Shown in pieces: positions 26,102-35,625 of a stretch of 64,000 nt of DNA. Source of the DNA: Candidatus Puniceispirillum sp. Lineage in GTDB: Bacteria; Pseudomonadota; Alphaproteobacteria; Puniceispirillales; Puniceispirillaceae. The translations under genes were made by a program, and so were the position numbers. The notes under the pieces were generated by a model. It saw nothing but the letters and a program-made list of their open reading frames with translations, was not told the DNA's origin and did no database searches. The stretch lies in the NCBI GenBank assembly GCA_028382965.1, contig JAOEUK010000001.1, positions 186,001 to 250,000 on the forward strand. The letters are read 5' to 3'. Every line of letters starts with the position of its first letter. The first letter of the stretch is position 1.

Positions 26102-27004
26102 ATGGAACAGCTGATCTCAGCAGGATTAGATAGTGCGCCGATTGATGTTGATATGAATAATTTCATGAAAGAAGTTATCGAAGAATCATCAACAAAGCCC
26201 ATTGTTGTTCAATTTTGGGCACCATGGTGTGGGCCATGCAAGCAACTTAGTCCAATTTTGGAAAAAGTTGTTGCTGCTACAAATGGTAGAGTCACAATGG
26301 CGCGTATTAACATTGATGATAACCAACAAATTGCTCAACAAATGCGGGTGCAGTCTGTGCCAACAGTCTACGGGTTTTTTAATGGGCAACCAGTTGACGC
26401 CTTTTCTGGCGCCCAGCCCGAGTCAACAGTTAAGCAATTTATTGAGAAACTTGCAAATCTAGGAAATACTGGCCCAGATATTGTAGCGATGTTAGAAGTA
26501 GCAAATGGTCTTCTTGAGTCGCAAAATTATGAGGCTGCAATGTCGCAGTTTCATGAAATCATGGCAGAAAGTCCGGATTCTCCCGAAGGTCTCTCTGGGG
26601 TGATTCGCAGTATGGTTGGCTTAAAAGATTTCAAGGGAGCTCGCGAAGTTGTTGATCAACTTGATGATGAATTTCGGGATAAGCCTGAAATCATGGCTGC
26701 GATTGACACACTGGTTCTATCTGAGAAAGTGTCTAAGTCTGCTGGTGGAATGGAGCAGGCTCGCGCTGCTGTTTTAGCCAACCCTGATGATTTATCAGCG
26801 CGTCAAGATTTGGCAATGGCACTTTTTGCTCTTGATGAAAAAGCGGCTTCGATGGATCAGTTATTGGAGTCAATTTGCATTGACAGGCTCTGGAATGATG
26901 AGGCTGCGCGCACTCAATTGTTGGAATTTTTCAAAACACTTGGCCCAGCAAATCCAGATGTAATAGTTGCTCGGCGTAAATTGTCTACCTTGTTATTTTC
27001 ATAA
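26102..27004 (+). CDS. Thioredoxin-TPR protein (CnoX/YbbN-like)
   Basis: A 300-residue protein. An N-terminal thioredoxin domain carries an intact W-C-G-P-C site (42-46), and helical TPR-like repeats follow from about residue 125 (GLLESQNYEAAMSQFHEIM and similar). In the family this acts as a holdase and redox chaperone that hands substrates to GroEL or DnaK; E. coli CnoX has lost one of the two cysteines, while this one keeps both. The ATG at 26102 is preferred over an upstream TTG because the family begins here. It is followed by a LON-domain gene and a Trm112-like gene, a common alphaproteobacterial order. Confidence 0.93.
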   Translation: MEQLISAGLDSAPIDVDMNNFMKEVIEESSTKPIVVQFWAPWCGPCKQLSPILEKVVAATNGRVTMARINIDDNQQIAQQMRVQSVPTVYGFFNGQPVDAFSGAQPESTVKQFIEKLANLGNTGPDIVAMLEVANGLLESQNYEAAMSQFHEIMAESPDSPEGLSGVIRSMVGLKDFKGAREVVDQLDDEFRDKPEIMAAIDTLVLSEKVSKSAGGMEQARAAVLANPDDLSARQDLAMALFALDEKAASMDQLLESICIDRLWNDEAARTQLLEFFKTLGPANPDVIVARRKLSTLLFS

Positions 27005-27109
27005 GGTCTGTGGCGTAGATGTTTTCAAGTTCAGGCTTAAAAGGATTGGCTAATAGCCGAGTTGGCAGCATAATTTTAGCCTCAATAAGTTATTGGTGAA
27101 GGAATGAGT

Positions 27110-27781
27110 ATGGTACATAGTAAATTTGACCCAGAGTTTGATCAGCTTCCAGCAAGCATTCCGATTTTCCCCTTGCCAAACGCTCTTTTACTCCCAGGGG
27201 GGCAATTGCCGTTAAATGTTTTTGAGCCACGTTATTTGGCTATGGTAGCTTATGCATTGGCATCTCAAACAAGGTTAATTGGTATGGTTCAGCCATCGGG
27301 CAACAGTAATGTAAGTGACACTGGTGATGATCAACTGTTGTTCGAAACTGGGTGTGCTGGGCGACTATCGTTTTTTCAGGAGAGTGATGATGGACGATTT
27401 GTGGTCGCTCTAAACGGGGTATGCCGGTTCAACCGGATTCGTCAGCAACTAGAACCAAAAGGCTTTCTAATTGCAGATGTTGATTGGAAGCCATTTGCTC
27501 ACGATTTACGGATTGATTTAAGTTCCCTTGATCGGGAGCCATTGATTGAGATCATGAAACGTTATTTTAAACTTAAAGGGTTTGAGACAGACTGGGCACA
27601 GATAGAAAACTCTGATAACCATCAATTGTTGGCAACGTTATCAATGATTTGCCCATTTGCAGCTGTTGAAAAGCAGGCTCTCCTTGAGGCTGATTCGATG
27701 GCCAAGCGTGCTGATTTGTTGATGGTAATGATGGAAATGGCTCTGCATAAAGAGTCTGGGGGTAATGATGCAAGACACTAA
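27110..27781 (+). CDS. LON substrate-binding-domain (LAN) protein
   Basis: About 223 residues holding only the N-terminal LON domain: [26 protein letters not shown], then a barrel with [12 protein letters not shown] and NGVCRFNRI. No ATPase or protease part is present, as usual for these stand-alone proteins, which are thought to bind peptides. GAAGGA is best spaced for the ATG at 27110; the ATG at 27104 is also possible. It overlaps the next gene by 17 bases. Confidence 0.9.
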   Translation: MVHSKFDPEFDQLPASIPIFPLPNALLLPGGQLPLNVFEPRYLAMVAYALASQTRLIGMVQPSGNSNVSDTGDDQLLFETGCAGRLSFFQESDDGRFVVALNGVCRFNRIRQQLEPKGFLIADVDWKPFAHDLRIDLSSLDREPLIEIMKRYFKLKGFETDWAQIENSDNHQLLATLSMICPFAAVEKQALLEADSMAKRADLLMVMMEMALHKESGGNDARH

Positions 27782-27974
27782 GTCTTCTACAAATCATGAA
27801 ATTGATCGGCGCCTTCTTGAGGTTTTGGTTTGTCCTCTGACACGCGGACCATTGGTATACAATCGAGCTAATCAAGAATTGATTAGCCGCCAGGCTCGTA
27901 AGGCTTATCCAGTACGTGATGGCGTACCGATTATGCTTGCTGATGAAGCTCGTGATTTGAGGGAAGGGGAGTAG
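27765..27974 (+). CDS. Trm112-family zinc-ribbon-like small protein
   Basis: A 69-residue protein matching the YcaR/Trm112 fold: [17 protein letters not shown], the conserved [21 protein letters not shown], then an acidic tail. Only one of the usual cysteines (in VCPLT) remains, which is common in bacterial members. In eukaryotes Trm112 activates methyltransferases; the bacterial role is less clear. It is translationally coupled to the LON-domain gene. Confidence 0.92.
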   Translation: MMQDTKSSTNHEIDRRLLEVLVCPLTRGPLVYNRANQELISRQARKAYPVRDGVPIMLADEARDLREGE

Positions 27975-28029
27975 ACTGCCAGCGATTGACGGTCATCAAA
28001 ACAAACTTCTACTAAAGGACGATATACCC

Positions 28030-28419
28030 ATGAATGATGCAACCACAGAGTCCGCTGTGTTAGAAAACAATATTTGGCCGAAGGAAATCCGCCTTTCCAG
28101 AAATAAGAACCAATTAGATATTGAGTTCGACAATGGTGACCAAGTCAGATTAACTGCAGAACTTCTCCGCGTAGAATCGCCCTCAGCAGAAGTTCAAGGA
28201 CATGGTTCTGGCCAAAAAACCACACCACCAGGTAAACAAAACATCTTGATCAGTACTATCGAGCCAGTTGGCAATTATGCTATTCGAATCCGGTTCAGTG
28301 ACGGCCATGATACTGGCATATTTAGTTGGAAGCTGCTTCATGACTACGGACTGCGAAAACAAGACCTGATGGCAAATTATTTGTCTCGGCTAGAGAGTGA
28401 TGGCATCAGCCGCAGTTAG
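28030..28419 (+). CDS. DUF971 (gamma-butyrobetaine hydroxylase-like N-terminal domain) protein
   Basis: A 129-residue protein with the domain pattern WPKEIRLSRNKNQLDIEFDNGD, LRVESPSAEVQGHG, and the ending IRFSDGHDTGIFSWKLLHDYG. The fold is found in Fe-S assembly proteins and at the N-terminus of butyrobetaine hydroxylases. The alphaproteobacterial stand-alone form is a conserved protein of unsettled function. It comes 56 bases after the Trm112-like gene and converges on the hydroxylase gene. Confidence 0.92.
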   Translation: MNDATTESAVLENNIWPKEIRLSRNKNQLDIEFDNGDQVRLTAELLRVESPSAEVQGHGSGQKTTPPGKQNILISTIEPVGNYAIRIRFSDGHDTGIFSWKLLHDYGLRKQDLMANYLSRLESDGISRS

Positions 28420-28432
28420 CCAAAGCCACACT

Positions 28433-29692
28433 CTATTTTGGTAAACGCCCTTCAAGCAAATTGGCCCTTGCTAGATGACCGCCCATTGCGCATTTTTGGA
28501 GCAGAGACTTTAGCGGACTAATATTTACCAGGCTCATGCCTGCTCCCGCAATTTTGGCAATGGCTGGATGAGAAGACATAAGGTGATTTAATCCGCTTGT
28601 TGCGGCTGTCATTGCGGTAACTTCTAGCACGCGTCCTAATAAATAATCGTTTTGAATGGATGAGTGACTGGGACTAAGCCCCCTCAACTTGGCGCGCGTC
28701 AGAGAATCGGCAAGCACAGCTGCATCACTTAGTGCAAGATTGTAACCCTGACCCGCAAGTGGGTGAATGGCATGGTTGGCATCGCCAGCAAGAATCAAAT
28801 GACTACTTGTCATTTTTTGAGCCAGCGCTGGTTTTAATTGCCAGCTGAATCTTGGCCCTTCCAGTGTTAGGCGACCCAGTGTTTTGCCAAATGAAGCTAA
28901 AATCAGACTTTCAAATTCACTTTCATCAAGCGCAAGCACTCTGCCTGCTTCATCTTTTGGCAAGCTCCAGACAAGTGATGCGTGCTTTGCTCCATATGGC
29001 ATCAGGGCTATTGGTCCAGTTGGTAAAAACCTCTGAAATGCAGTATTGCCATGGTCGCGCTCCAATGCCAAATTGGCAACAATGGCGGTTTGCTTGTGTG
29101 GTTCGGCAATGGTGCGGATGGCGGCAAATTTTCGTATTTTGCTGTTGGCGCCATCGCAAGCGACAACTAGCTGGCACATTAGTTCTGGTCGCTCATCAAA
29201 TCGCAGGCAGGCACAGTCACTGCCTTGATCAAAACTGGTAACTTCATGGCCGTTAACCTGGATAACGGGGCGCTTTGCAAGCCTGTCGTAAAGGGCATCA
29301 AGAAGGTTCTGATTGCCAACTACATAGGCCATTGGTGCGTTACCATCATGCCAATCCAAACTGAATTCGGACCTTGGCCGACGGTTAAGGCCACCACGCT
29401 GTGGTTGGCCATGGGCGACTTTAATACGGGTAATTGGTGTAGCATTTGTGGCAATAAGGGACCAGACACCGAGCACCTCAAGCATAGCCATGCCAGCAGC
29501 GCTAATTGTTGTTGTGCGATAATCGCTGGTACTTTTTTGTAGCTTCCCTTTTGGCCGTCTGGCTCGGTCTATCAGAGTGATTGCTGGCGCTTCAACTGAT
29601 CCGTAGCCGCAATAGGATAATGCCAATGCAGTCATTACTCCGGTCAAGCCAGCTCCAACAACAGCAACTTGATGGATATGGTGATCACTCAT
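28433..29692 (-). CDS. UbiH/UbiF/VisC-family FAD-dependent hydroxylase
   Basis: A 419-residue flavin monooxygenase of ubiquinone synthesis type. It has the N-terminal dinucleotide fold VAVVGAGLTGVMTALALS, the middle DG motif in LVVACDGANSKIRKF, and the FAD-ribityl motif LILAGDANHAIHPLAGQGYN. Alphaproteobacteria often carry one to three such enzymes (UbiH, UbiF, UbiL) with overlapping ring positions, so the exact hydroxylation site is not assignable. The gene ends 14 bases from the convergent DUF971 gene, and its start lies 18 bases after the end of gmhB, on the same strand. Confidence 0.92.
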   Translation of the reverse strand: MSDHHIHQVAVVGAGLTGVMTALALSYCGYGSVEAPAITLIDRARRPKGKLQKSTSDYRTTTISAAGMAMLEVLGVWSLIATNATPITRIKVAHGQPQRGGLNRRPRSEFSLDWHDGNAPMAYVVGNQNLLDALYDRLAKRPVIQVNGHEVTSFDQGSDCACLRFDERPELMCQLVVACDGANSKIRKFAAIRTIAEPHKQTAIVANLALERDHGNTAFQRFLPTGPIALMPYGAKHASLVWSLPKDEAGRVLALDESEFESLILASFGKTLGRLTLEGPRFSWQLKPALAQKMTSSHLILAGDANHAIHPLAGQGYNLALSDAAVLADSLTRAKLRGLSPSHSSIQNDYLLGRVLEVTAMTAATSGLNHLMSSHPAIAKIAGAGMSLVNISPLKSLLQKCAMGGHLARANLLEGRLPK

Positions 29693-29710
29693 TTGCTTCC
29701 TTTATTCTGA

Positions 29711-30226
29711 TTAGAGAAAATGAGAAGATACTACCTGCTTGGCGAGGTCATCAAGATTATTCTTTGTAAAAAGATAAGTATGCATACCGGCTCGTTCTCC
29801 GGCTTTAACATCGCTATCACGATCGCCGATCATAACCGATGTGGCAAGATCAATCTGCCACTTCTGCGCGAGGTCAAAAAACAGGCCTGGTTCAGGTTTG
29901 CGGCAGCGGCAGGCTGCCGCCATTTCTGGATCAGGTGAAAGTGGGTGATGTGGACAAAAGGCTATGTCGGTAATAAATCCGCCAGCATTGCTTGCATTGG
30001 CAATCAGATGATCATTAAATTGATGCATTTGATTTTCGCTAAAAAAGCCGCGCCCAATTCCACCCTGATTGGTGACAATAAAAACTGGAATATGAGCATC
30101 ATGAAATCGTTTTAAGGCAGCACTAGCTCCATCGATCCAAGAAAATTTTTTGATCTCAAAAATATAACCGTCATCGTGAATTAATGTATTGTCGCGATCA
30201 AGAAAAATGGCTGGCTTTCGAGACAT
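29711..30226 (-). CDS. gmhB: D-glycero-beta-D-manno-heptose 1,7-bisphosphate 7-phosphatase
   Basis: A HAD phosphatase of heptose synthesis for LPS, 171 residues from the ATG at 30226. It shows FLDRDNTL with the nucleophile Asp, VTNQGGIGRG, the zinc loop CPHHP then CRCRKPEPG, and MIGDRDSDVKAG. A longer in-frame start adds 16 residues that lack family similarity. AAAAGGAC lies just upstream of the chosen start. Members can also act on other sugar bisphosphates or histidinol phosphate; the zinc loop favours the GmhB branch. Confidence 0.92.
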   Translation of the reverse strand: MSRKPAIFLDRDNTLIHDDGYIFEIKKFSWIDGASAALKRFHDAHIPVFIVTNQGGIGRGFFSENQMHQFNDHLIANASNAGGFITDIAFCPHHPLSPDPEMAAACRCRKPEPGLFFDLAQKWQIDLATSVMIGDRDSDVKAGERAGMHTYLFTKNNLDDLAKQVVSSHFL

Positions 30227-30437
30227 TAAGGCACGGTCCTTTTTGTTGAGACTGAGCGTTACAGATTGTATCACCCATAAAAATTAAATTCATGATATTT
30301 ATTTTAATGAAATCACGGAATTTTACTAGTGAGTAACATCATCGTAGCCATTGCTCCAACGCAGAGCATGCGTTAATAATGAAAAAAACTGTCTTTATGT
30401 GGGAATGAACTCTATTTTGAATTGGTGATGAGAATCT

Positions 30438-31640
30438 ATGAAACTTAATCCTGCACATACTATTTTTGATGGAAATATGTTTGCCCAGCTTCGGGACCTG
30501 CTTGACCCAATAACAGCACCAGACAGCCTTGCAGTTATTGATATGTCGATTGGTGAGCCACAACAGCCGCCAACATCACTGTTAACCGATAGCGTGGTGC
30601 GCCATAATGATCAATGGCAATTCTATCCGAAGCCTAACGGAAGCCCGCGATTTACTGAGGCGGTTGAAAATTATATTGCCCAGCGCTGGCCAGAAGCTAT
30701 AGGCCTTGCTGATAAAAGCCAAATCATCCCGGTTCCGGGGACGCGTGAACCGCTTCATCTACTAGGTCATCTTGTGAACGGCAGCAAGACAAATGCTGCT
30801 GCCCTTGTTACTAACCCGTTTTACCATGCTTGGCGAGCCGGTGCGCTGGCCAGTGGTGGCGAAATCATTTATTTAAATAGTGCCGCTAACCTTAATTTCC
30901 TGCCTAATCTTCAAGCGCTGAACTCGGCAACGCTAGACCGAGCTTGCATTCTTTTTTTATGTAGCCCAACAAACCCGCAAGGTAGTGTGATGGATCTTGA
31001 TTATCTTGTGGCGGCGCTTCGGCTTGCGCGCTCGCATGATTTCCTGCTGGTTATGGATGAGTGTTATGCCGACATCTGGCGTGGCAGCCCTCCACCTGGT
31101 ATGATGCAGGCAGCAGCAGCGGTGGCGCACCAAGACGGTGTTGATAGCAATGGTGACCCTCTCGCTAATATTGTGGTACTGAATTCATTATCAAAGCGTT
31201 CAGGGGCGGCTGGGCTTCGGGCTGGTTTTATGATAGGTGATACAAAGGTGATCGCCCAATATCTTAAATTTGTAGGCAATGGTGGGTCATTGGTCCCAAC
31301 TCCTTTTCTGTCAGTGGCGGCGGATCTTTATGAAGATGAGCTTCATGTCGCTGATATCCGTGCCTATTATGATGCGAACTTTGCCCTTGCTCAAAAACAC
31401 CTTGGTATCACTCCGCCGCAAGGTGGATTTTTTTTATGGCTGAAAGTTGATGATGATGTGCAATTTGTTAAACGGCTGATGGCCGAGCAGGCGGTTCGGG
31501 CTTTGCCTGGGTCATTTATGGGGGTAGAAAACGCATTTGGTAATCCGGGCGCTGGCTACGTCAGGCTAGCGCTTGTTCATGATTTACAAAGTACTGATGA
31601 AGCACTTGGGCGGGTAGCTACTATTTATAATTGTAATTAA
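30438..31640 (+). CDS. dapC: Class I/II PLP aminotransferase, probable N-succinyldiaminopimelate aminotransferase
   Basis: A 400-residue aminotransferase with IDMSIGEPQQ, FYPKPNGSPRFTEAV, LCSPTNPQGS, VMDECYADIW and the PLP-lysine motif LNSLSKRSGAAGLRAGF. Its start (MKLNPAHTIFDGNMFAQLR) matches alphaproteobacterial proteins annotated as DapC, which makes N-succinyl-LL-diaminopimelate for lysine and peptidoglycan. dapF lies five genes downstream, which fits. Other substrates in this large family cannot be excluded. Confidence 0.82.
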   Translation: MKLNPAHTIFDGNMFAQLRDLLDPITAPDSLAVIDMSIGEPQQPPTSLLTDSVVRHNDQWQFYPKPNGSPRFTEAVENYIAQRWPEAIGLADKSQIIPVPGTREPLHLLGHLVNGSKTNAAALVTNPFYHAWRAGALASGGEIIYLNSAANLNFLPNLQALNSATLDRACILFLCSPTNPQGSVMDLDYLVAALRLARSHDFLLVMDECYADIWRGSPPPGMMQAAAAVAHQDGVDSNGDPLANIVVLNSLSKRSGAAGLRAGFMIGDTKVIAQYLKFVGNGGSLVPTPFLSVAADLYEDELHVADIRAYYDANFALAQKHLGITPPQGGFFLWLKVDDDVQFVKRLMAEQAVRALPGSFMGVENAFGNPGAGYVRLALVHDLQSTDEALGRVATIYNCN

Positions 31641-31718
31641 TAATGGTTGACTCAAACTATAACCATAGCCCGTGCTGTAGCTAGATTACTTCGCCGTTTT
31701 ATCTTATAAAGGACAACG

Positions 31719-34052
31719 ATGGCAGACCTTGAAGACAAAAAGCCCCTCTTCTCTAACGCGATGATGCATTTTTTGCAAAACCGGCTAATGGAAATTTTTG
31801 GCTTAGCGCTGTTTTTGTTCAGCGGCTTCCTGTTGATTGCTTTGATCACAGCTGGCAAATTCGACCCGTCTTTTAGCCAGATCTCCAGCGCACCGGTGGC
31901 AAATTGGCTTGGCCTATTCGGTGCAAATATTTCGGCAGCGCTGTTTTCGGTGATAGGACTTGCCGCTTTTTTTCTGGTCTTGGTACCATTATTTTGGAGC
32001 TTTTCGTATTTTCGTAAAGAACCAGTCCCTTTGATAGGATTCCGCACACTGCTTTTGTCCATTAGTTTAATGTTTTTGGCTGGTGGATTTTTTGCTCTGG
32101 ATGGGGGCGGCGTCAGTGATAATGGTGGAGCAGTGGGTGCAGTCATTATTGGGTTTATTATGCGATTTATGCAACCTATTCCATCTGTTCTTGGGCTTGA
32201 GACAATCCACTATGTTGGTATTGCCGCATTATTTCTAGGCTTTCTTTCTTGGCTGTGGGTTACGGCTATGTCCCGTCAGCAGTGGCTGGATGTGACCGGA
32301 AAAACTATTAAGGTAAGCTTTATCTTCAAACGTATTTTTGCTGGGGTTAAACAGTTTACTGGGGACCTTACCAAGGCTCAAAAGTACGTTGCAGTTAAGC
32401 CGCCCCAGAAACAAAAAGCATTGAGACAACGTCAAGAGCCCGTGCTTGTTGTTGATAGTGTTGCTGGCAAGTCAGTCTCATCACAGTTGAGCGGTTCAAG
32501 TAAAAAGAAAAACAAGCAGGAAGTGCTGGACTTTGGCAACGGATCAGGATTTCAAATTCCTCCAGCACAGTTGTTAAATCCTCCTGCTAAAACTCAGTCG
32601 GGACCCTCTAAATCAGTGCTCGAAGAACATGCGAGCCAACTTGAAACTGTTCTGTCTGATTTTAGTGTAAAAGGTGCTATTGCTGATGTGCGTTATGGGC
32701 CAGTTGTGACCCGTTATGATTTGAACCCAGCTCCTGGAACAAAATCACAGCGCGTAATTTCTCTTGCTGATGATATCGCCCGGTCAATGAGTGCGATCTC
32801 TGTTCGTGTTGCAGTTGTGCCGGGGCAGAATGTGATTGGCATTGAGCTCCCGAATGAAGACAGACAGGTTGTGATGCTTCGCGATATTCTGGATCATGAT
32901 ACCTGGGGTAAGGATCGTTCAAATTTGCCTATGGCATTGGGCAAGGATATTGCTGGTGCCCCGGTGGTTGTTGATCTTGCAAAGTTTCCACATCTTCTTG
33001 TTGCAGGAACCACTGGATCAGGAAAATCGGTTGGTATCAATTCGATGATACTATCGCTGCTTTATCGCCATACACCAGAAACCTGCCGGATGATCATGAT
33101 TGATCCAAAAATGCTCGAACTTTCAGTTTACGATGGCATCCCACACTTGTTAAGCCCAGTGGTAACTGACCCGTCAAAGGCAGTTACAGCGCTGAAATGG
33201 GCGGTTCGAGAAATGGAAAATCGTTATCGCAACATGGCCAAAATGGGAGTTAGAAATATTGGTGGTTATAATGAAAGGTTGGCGCAGGCAAGAGCTAAAA
33301 GCGAGGTACTGACACGGCGTGTTCAAACCGGTTTTGATTCCGAAACTGGCAAACCAATTCATGAAGAAGAAATCCTGGATCTTGCGCCACTACCTTTCAT
33401 TGTTGTGGTAATTGACGAGGTGGCCGATCTGATGCTTGTTGCCGGTAAGGAGATTGAGGGAGCTGTCCAACGCCTTGCTCAAATGGCGCGTGCTGCTGGC
33501 ATTCATGTTATTATGGCAACTCAGCGCCCATCCGTAGATGTGATTACTGGAACAATTAAAGCGAATTTCCCAACGCGTATTAGCTTTCAGGTAACGTCAC
33601 GCATTGATAGCCGTACAATTCTTGGAGAACAGGGGGCAGAGCAACTTCTTGGACGTGGAGATATGCTGTTCATGGAAGGTGGTGGCAGGGTTGTTCGGGT
33701 ACATGGTCCTTTTGTGGATGATGGTGAGGTTGAGGCAGTTGCTGATTTTCTGCGTCAGCAAGGTGAGCCCGAATATGATAACCGTGTTGTTGAGCAAGTT
33801 GAAGGTAAAGATGATATGGTCGCAACTGGTGAACCAGCGTCCAATGGTGGCAGTCTATATGAACAGGCCGTTTCGTTGGTGGTGCGTGAACAGAAAGCAT
33901 CAACCAGCTTTGTCCAACGGCATCTAAAAATTGGCTACAATCGAGCAGCAACGATTGTTGAAGAGATGGAAAGCAATGGTATAATTTCGGCGGCTAACCA
34001 TGTTGGAAAGCGTGACGTGTTGATGGTTGATAATGAAATTGGTGAGCTTTAA
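31719..34052 (+). CDS. ftsK: DNA translocase FtsK
   Basis: A 777-residue septal translocase that moves chromosome ends for XerCD-dif resolution. The N-terminus has about four transmembrane segments up to residue 185, then a short linker. The motor carries Walker A (VAGTTGSGKSVGINSM) and Walker B (FIVVVIDEVADLM). The C-terminal gamma winged helix (LYEQAVSLVVREQKASTSFV) reads KOPS. The linker is much shorter than in E. coli. Its stop codon overlaps the lolA start (TAATG). Confidence 0.97.
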   Translation: MADLEDKKPLFSNAMMHFLQNRLMEIFGLALFLFSGFLLIALITAGKFDPSFSQISSAPVANWLGLFGANISAALFSVIGLAAFFLVLVPLFWSFSYFRKEPVPLIGFRTLLLSISLMFLAGGFFALDGGGVSDNGGAVGAVIIGFIMRFMQPIPSVLGLETIHYVGIAALFLGFLSWLWVTAMSRQQWLDVTGKTIKVSFIFKRIFAGVKQFTGDLTKAQKYVAVKPPQKQKALRQRQEPVLVVDSVAGKSVSSQLSGSSKKKNKQEVLDFGNGSGFQIPPAQLLNPPAKTQSGPSKSVLEEHASQLETVLSDFSVKGAIADVRYGPVVTRYDLNPAPGTKSQRVISLADDIARSMSAISVRVAVVPGQNVIGIELPNEDRQVVMLRDILDHDTWGKDRSNLPMALGKDIAGAPVVVDLAKFPHLLVAGTTGSGKSVGINSMILSLLYRHTPETCRMIMIDPKMLELSVYDGIPHLLSPVVTDPSKAVTALKWAVREMENRYRNMAKMGVRNIGGYNERLAQARAKSEVLTRRVQTGFDSETGKPIHEEEILDLAPLPFIVVVIDEVADLMLVAGKEIEGAVQRLAQMARAAGIHVIMATQRPSVDVITGTIKANFPTRISFQVTSRIDSRTILGEQGAEQLLGRGDMLFMEGGGRVVRVHGPFVDDGEVEAVADFLRQQGEPEYDNRVVEQVEGKDDMVATGEPASNGGSLYEQAVSLVVREQKASTSFVQRHLKIGYNRAATIVEEMESNGIISAANHVGKRDVLMVDNEIGEL

Positions 34053-34708
34053 TGCATCACAAAATTAAAAAATGCAACTTTGTTTTTTTTAGAAAAATAT
34101 CAACAGGCAGACTGTGCTTGTTCGTTGCACTATGGGTTGGAATAGCTTTTCCCATTGGCGTTTGGCCTGCTACCGCTGCTCTAGATTCTGTTGCGCAGGC
34201 CGAAGCTTGGTTTAATAAAATCGAAACTATTTCAGCAAATTTTACTCAGGTGGCTTCAGACGGAACCTCGGCTGAGGGACAGCTTTTATTCCGACGTCCA
34301 TCTCGTATGAAAATCACCTATGGAAATGGCAGTGATTTAAGGCTTATCACAACTAAGATCTGGCTTCATGTTGACCGGCAGGATGAAAAAATGCTGACTA
34401 GTTACCCCCTGTCGGAAACACCACTATCTTTGATTTTGGCACCCAAGGTTTTACTTCGGTTGGATGGGTATGAGACACATGTCTTGCCGCCATCTTCTGG
34501 TATTGTTCAGATCATAATTGTCAGAGATGAAGGCGCAGGGGCGGGCAAGTTGAAACTTGAGTTTTCTGAAAAACCATTCCAGTTTCGACGCTGGACTGTT
34601 GTCGATGCAGTAGGAGTTGAAACCAGCGTTACTTTGCAAAACATTGTTCTTGATAAACCAATTCCAAATGCAGCATTTGCATTGCCTGATTATTCCTCAC
34701 AGGATTAA
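34052..34708 (+). CDS. lolA: Outer-membrane lipoprotein carrier protein LolA
   Basis: A periplasmic chaperone ferrying lipoproteins from LolCDE to the outer membrane, 218 residues. The signal segment LCLFVALWVGIAFPIGVWPATAAL is followed by AWFNKIETISANFTQ, LLFRRPSRMKI and a SYPLSETPLSLIL segment typical of the family. Overlap with ftsK suggests coupled translation; this ftsK-lolA-xthA order is common in alphaproteobacteria. Confidence 0.93.
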   Translation: MHHKIKKCNFVFFRKISTGRLCLFVALWVGIAFPIGVWPATAALDSVAQAEAWFNKIETISANFTQVASDGTSAEGQLLFRRPSRMKITYGNGSDLRLITTKIWLHVDRQDEKMLTSYPLSETPLSLILAPKVLLRLDGYETHVLPPSSGIVQIIIVRDEGAGAGKLKLEFSEKPFQFRRWTVVDAVGVETSVTLQNIVLDKPIPNAAFALPDYSSQD

Positions 34709-34782
34709 ATTTATAGATGTTTGTATTTTTTATAAAAAGTGCTGACAAAATTCTATATCAAACAATTGAATAGGTGTGCTTT

Positions 34783-35562
34783 ATGAAAATTGCAACTTGG
34801 AACATTAATAGCGTGCGCTTACGCCTTGATCTTGTTCTTGAGTTTATAAAAAAAGCAGACATTGATGTTTTATGTTTGCAGGAAACTAAAACGCAGGACT
34901 TGCATTTTCCAACAGAAGCCTTCGCTGCCGCTGGATGGCCACATCAGGCTATCCGTGGTGAAAAAAGTTACAATGGGGTGGCAATCATTTCGCGCCAACC
35001 GTTTCTTGAAGCCCATCACATGGAATGGACTGGCAAGGCTGATTGTCGGCATATTTGGGTAAAAACTCAGGATGGCATCGGGGTACATAATTTTTACGTG
35101 CCTGCTGGTGGCGATGTTCCGGATGCAAGGGAAAACTTAAAATTTGCACATAAGCTAAAATTTATTGAAGAAATGACAGCCTATTTTGGCGCTAATAAGC
35201 CTCAGATGGAAATTTTAGTTGGTGATTTAAATATTGCGCCGCTGGCAGCTGATGTATGGTCAAGCAAGCAGTTATTAAAAATTATCAGCCATACACCTAT
35301 TGAGACAGGAGGCTTAAAGCGGCTTATCACTGACGGTGGCTGGCATGATGCCGTGCGATCCTATTTTGGGGATGAGAAGAAGCTATATTCTTGGTGGTCT
35401 TATCGAGCGCGTGATTGGATGGCAAGCGATCGTGGGCGTAGGCTAGATCATATTTGGGTTAGTCACGATCTTGCTGACAAGGTTTTGATGGCGGAAATTC
35501 ACCGTGATTTACGCAGTGTTGACAAGCCTTCTGATCATGTGCCTATTAGCTTAACCTTGTGA
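34783..35562 (+). CDS. xthA: Exodeoxyribonuclease III / AP endonuclease
   Basis: A base-excision repair nuclease of the EEP fold, 259 residues. Visible are the start MKIATWNINSVRLRL, the metal-binding CLQETKTQ, the YNGVAI segment, VGDLNIAP with catalytic Asp and Asn, and the final SDHVPISL with the catalytic His. The ATG at 34783 matches the family start exactly; another start 9 bases upstream is less likely. Confidence 0.96.
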   Translation: MKIATWNINSVRLRLDLVLEFIKKADIDVLCLQETKTQDLHFPTEAFAAAGWPHQAIRGEKSYNGVAIISRQPFLEAHHMEWTGKADCRHIWVKTQDGIGVHNFYVPAGGDVPDARENLKFAHKLKFIEEMTAYFGANKPQMEILVGDLNIAPLAADVWSSKQLLKIISHTPIETGGLKRLITDGGWHDAVRSYFGDEKKLYSWWSYRARDWMASDRGRRLDHIWVSHDLADKVLMAEIHRDLRSVDKPSDHVPISLTL

Positions 35563-35625
35563 TCATCTATCATCACCATCCTATACCTCTTTCGCGCTGC
35601 ATAAAAACCGGCTATATGCATTGTC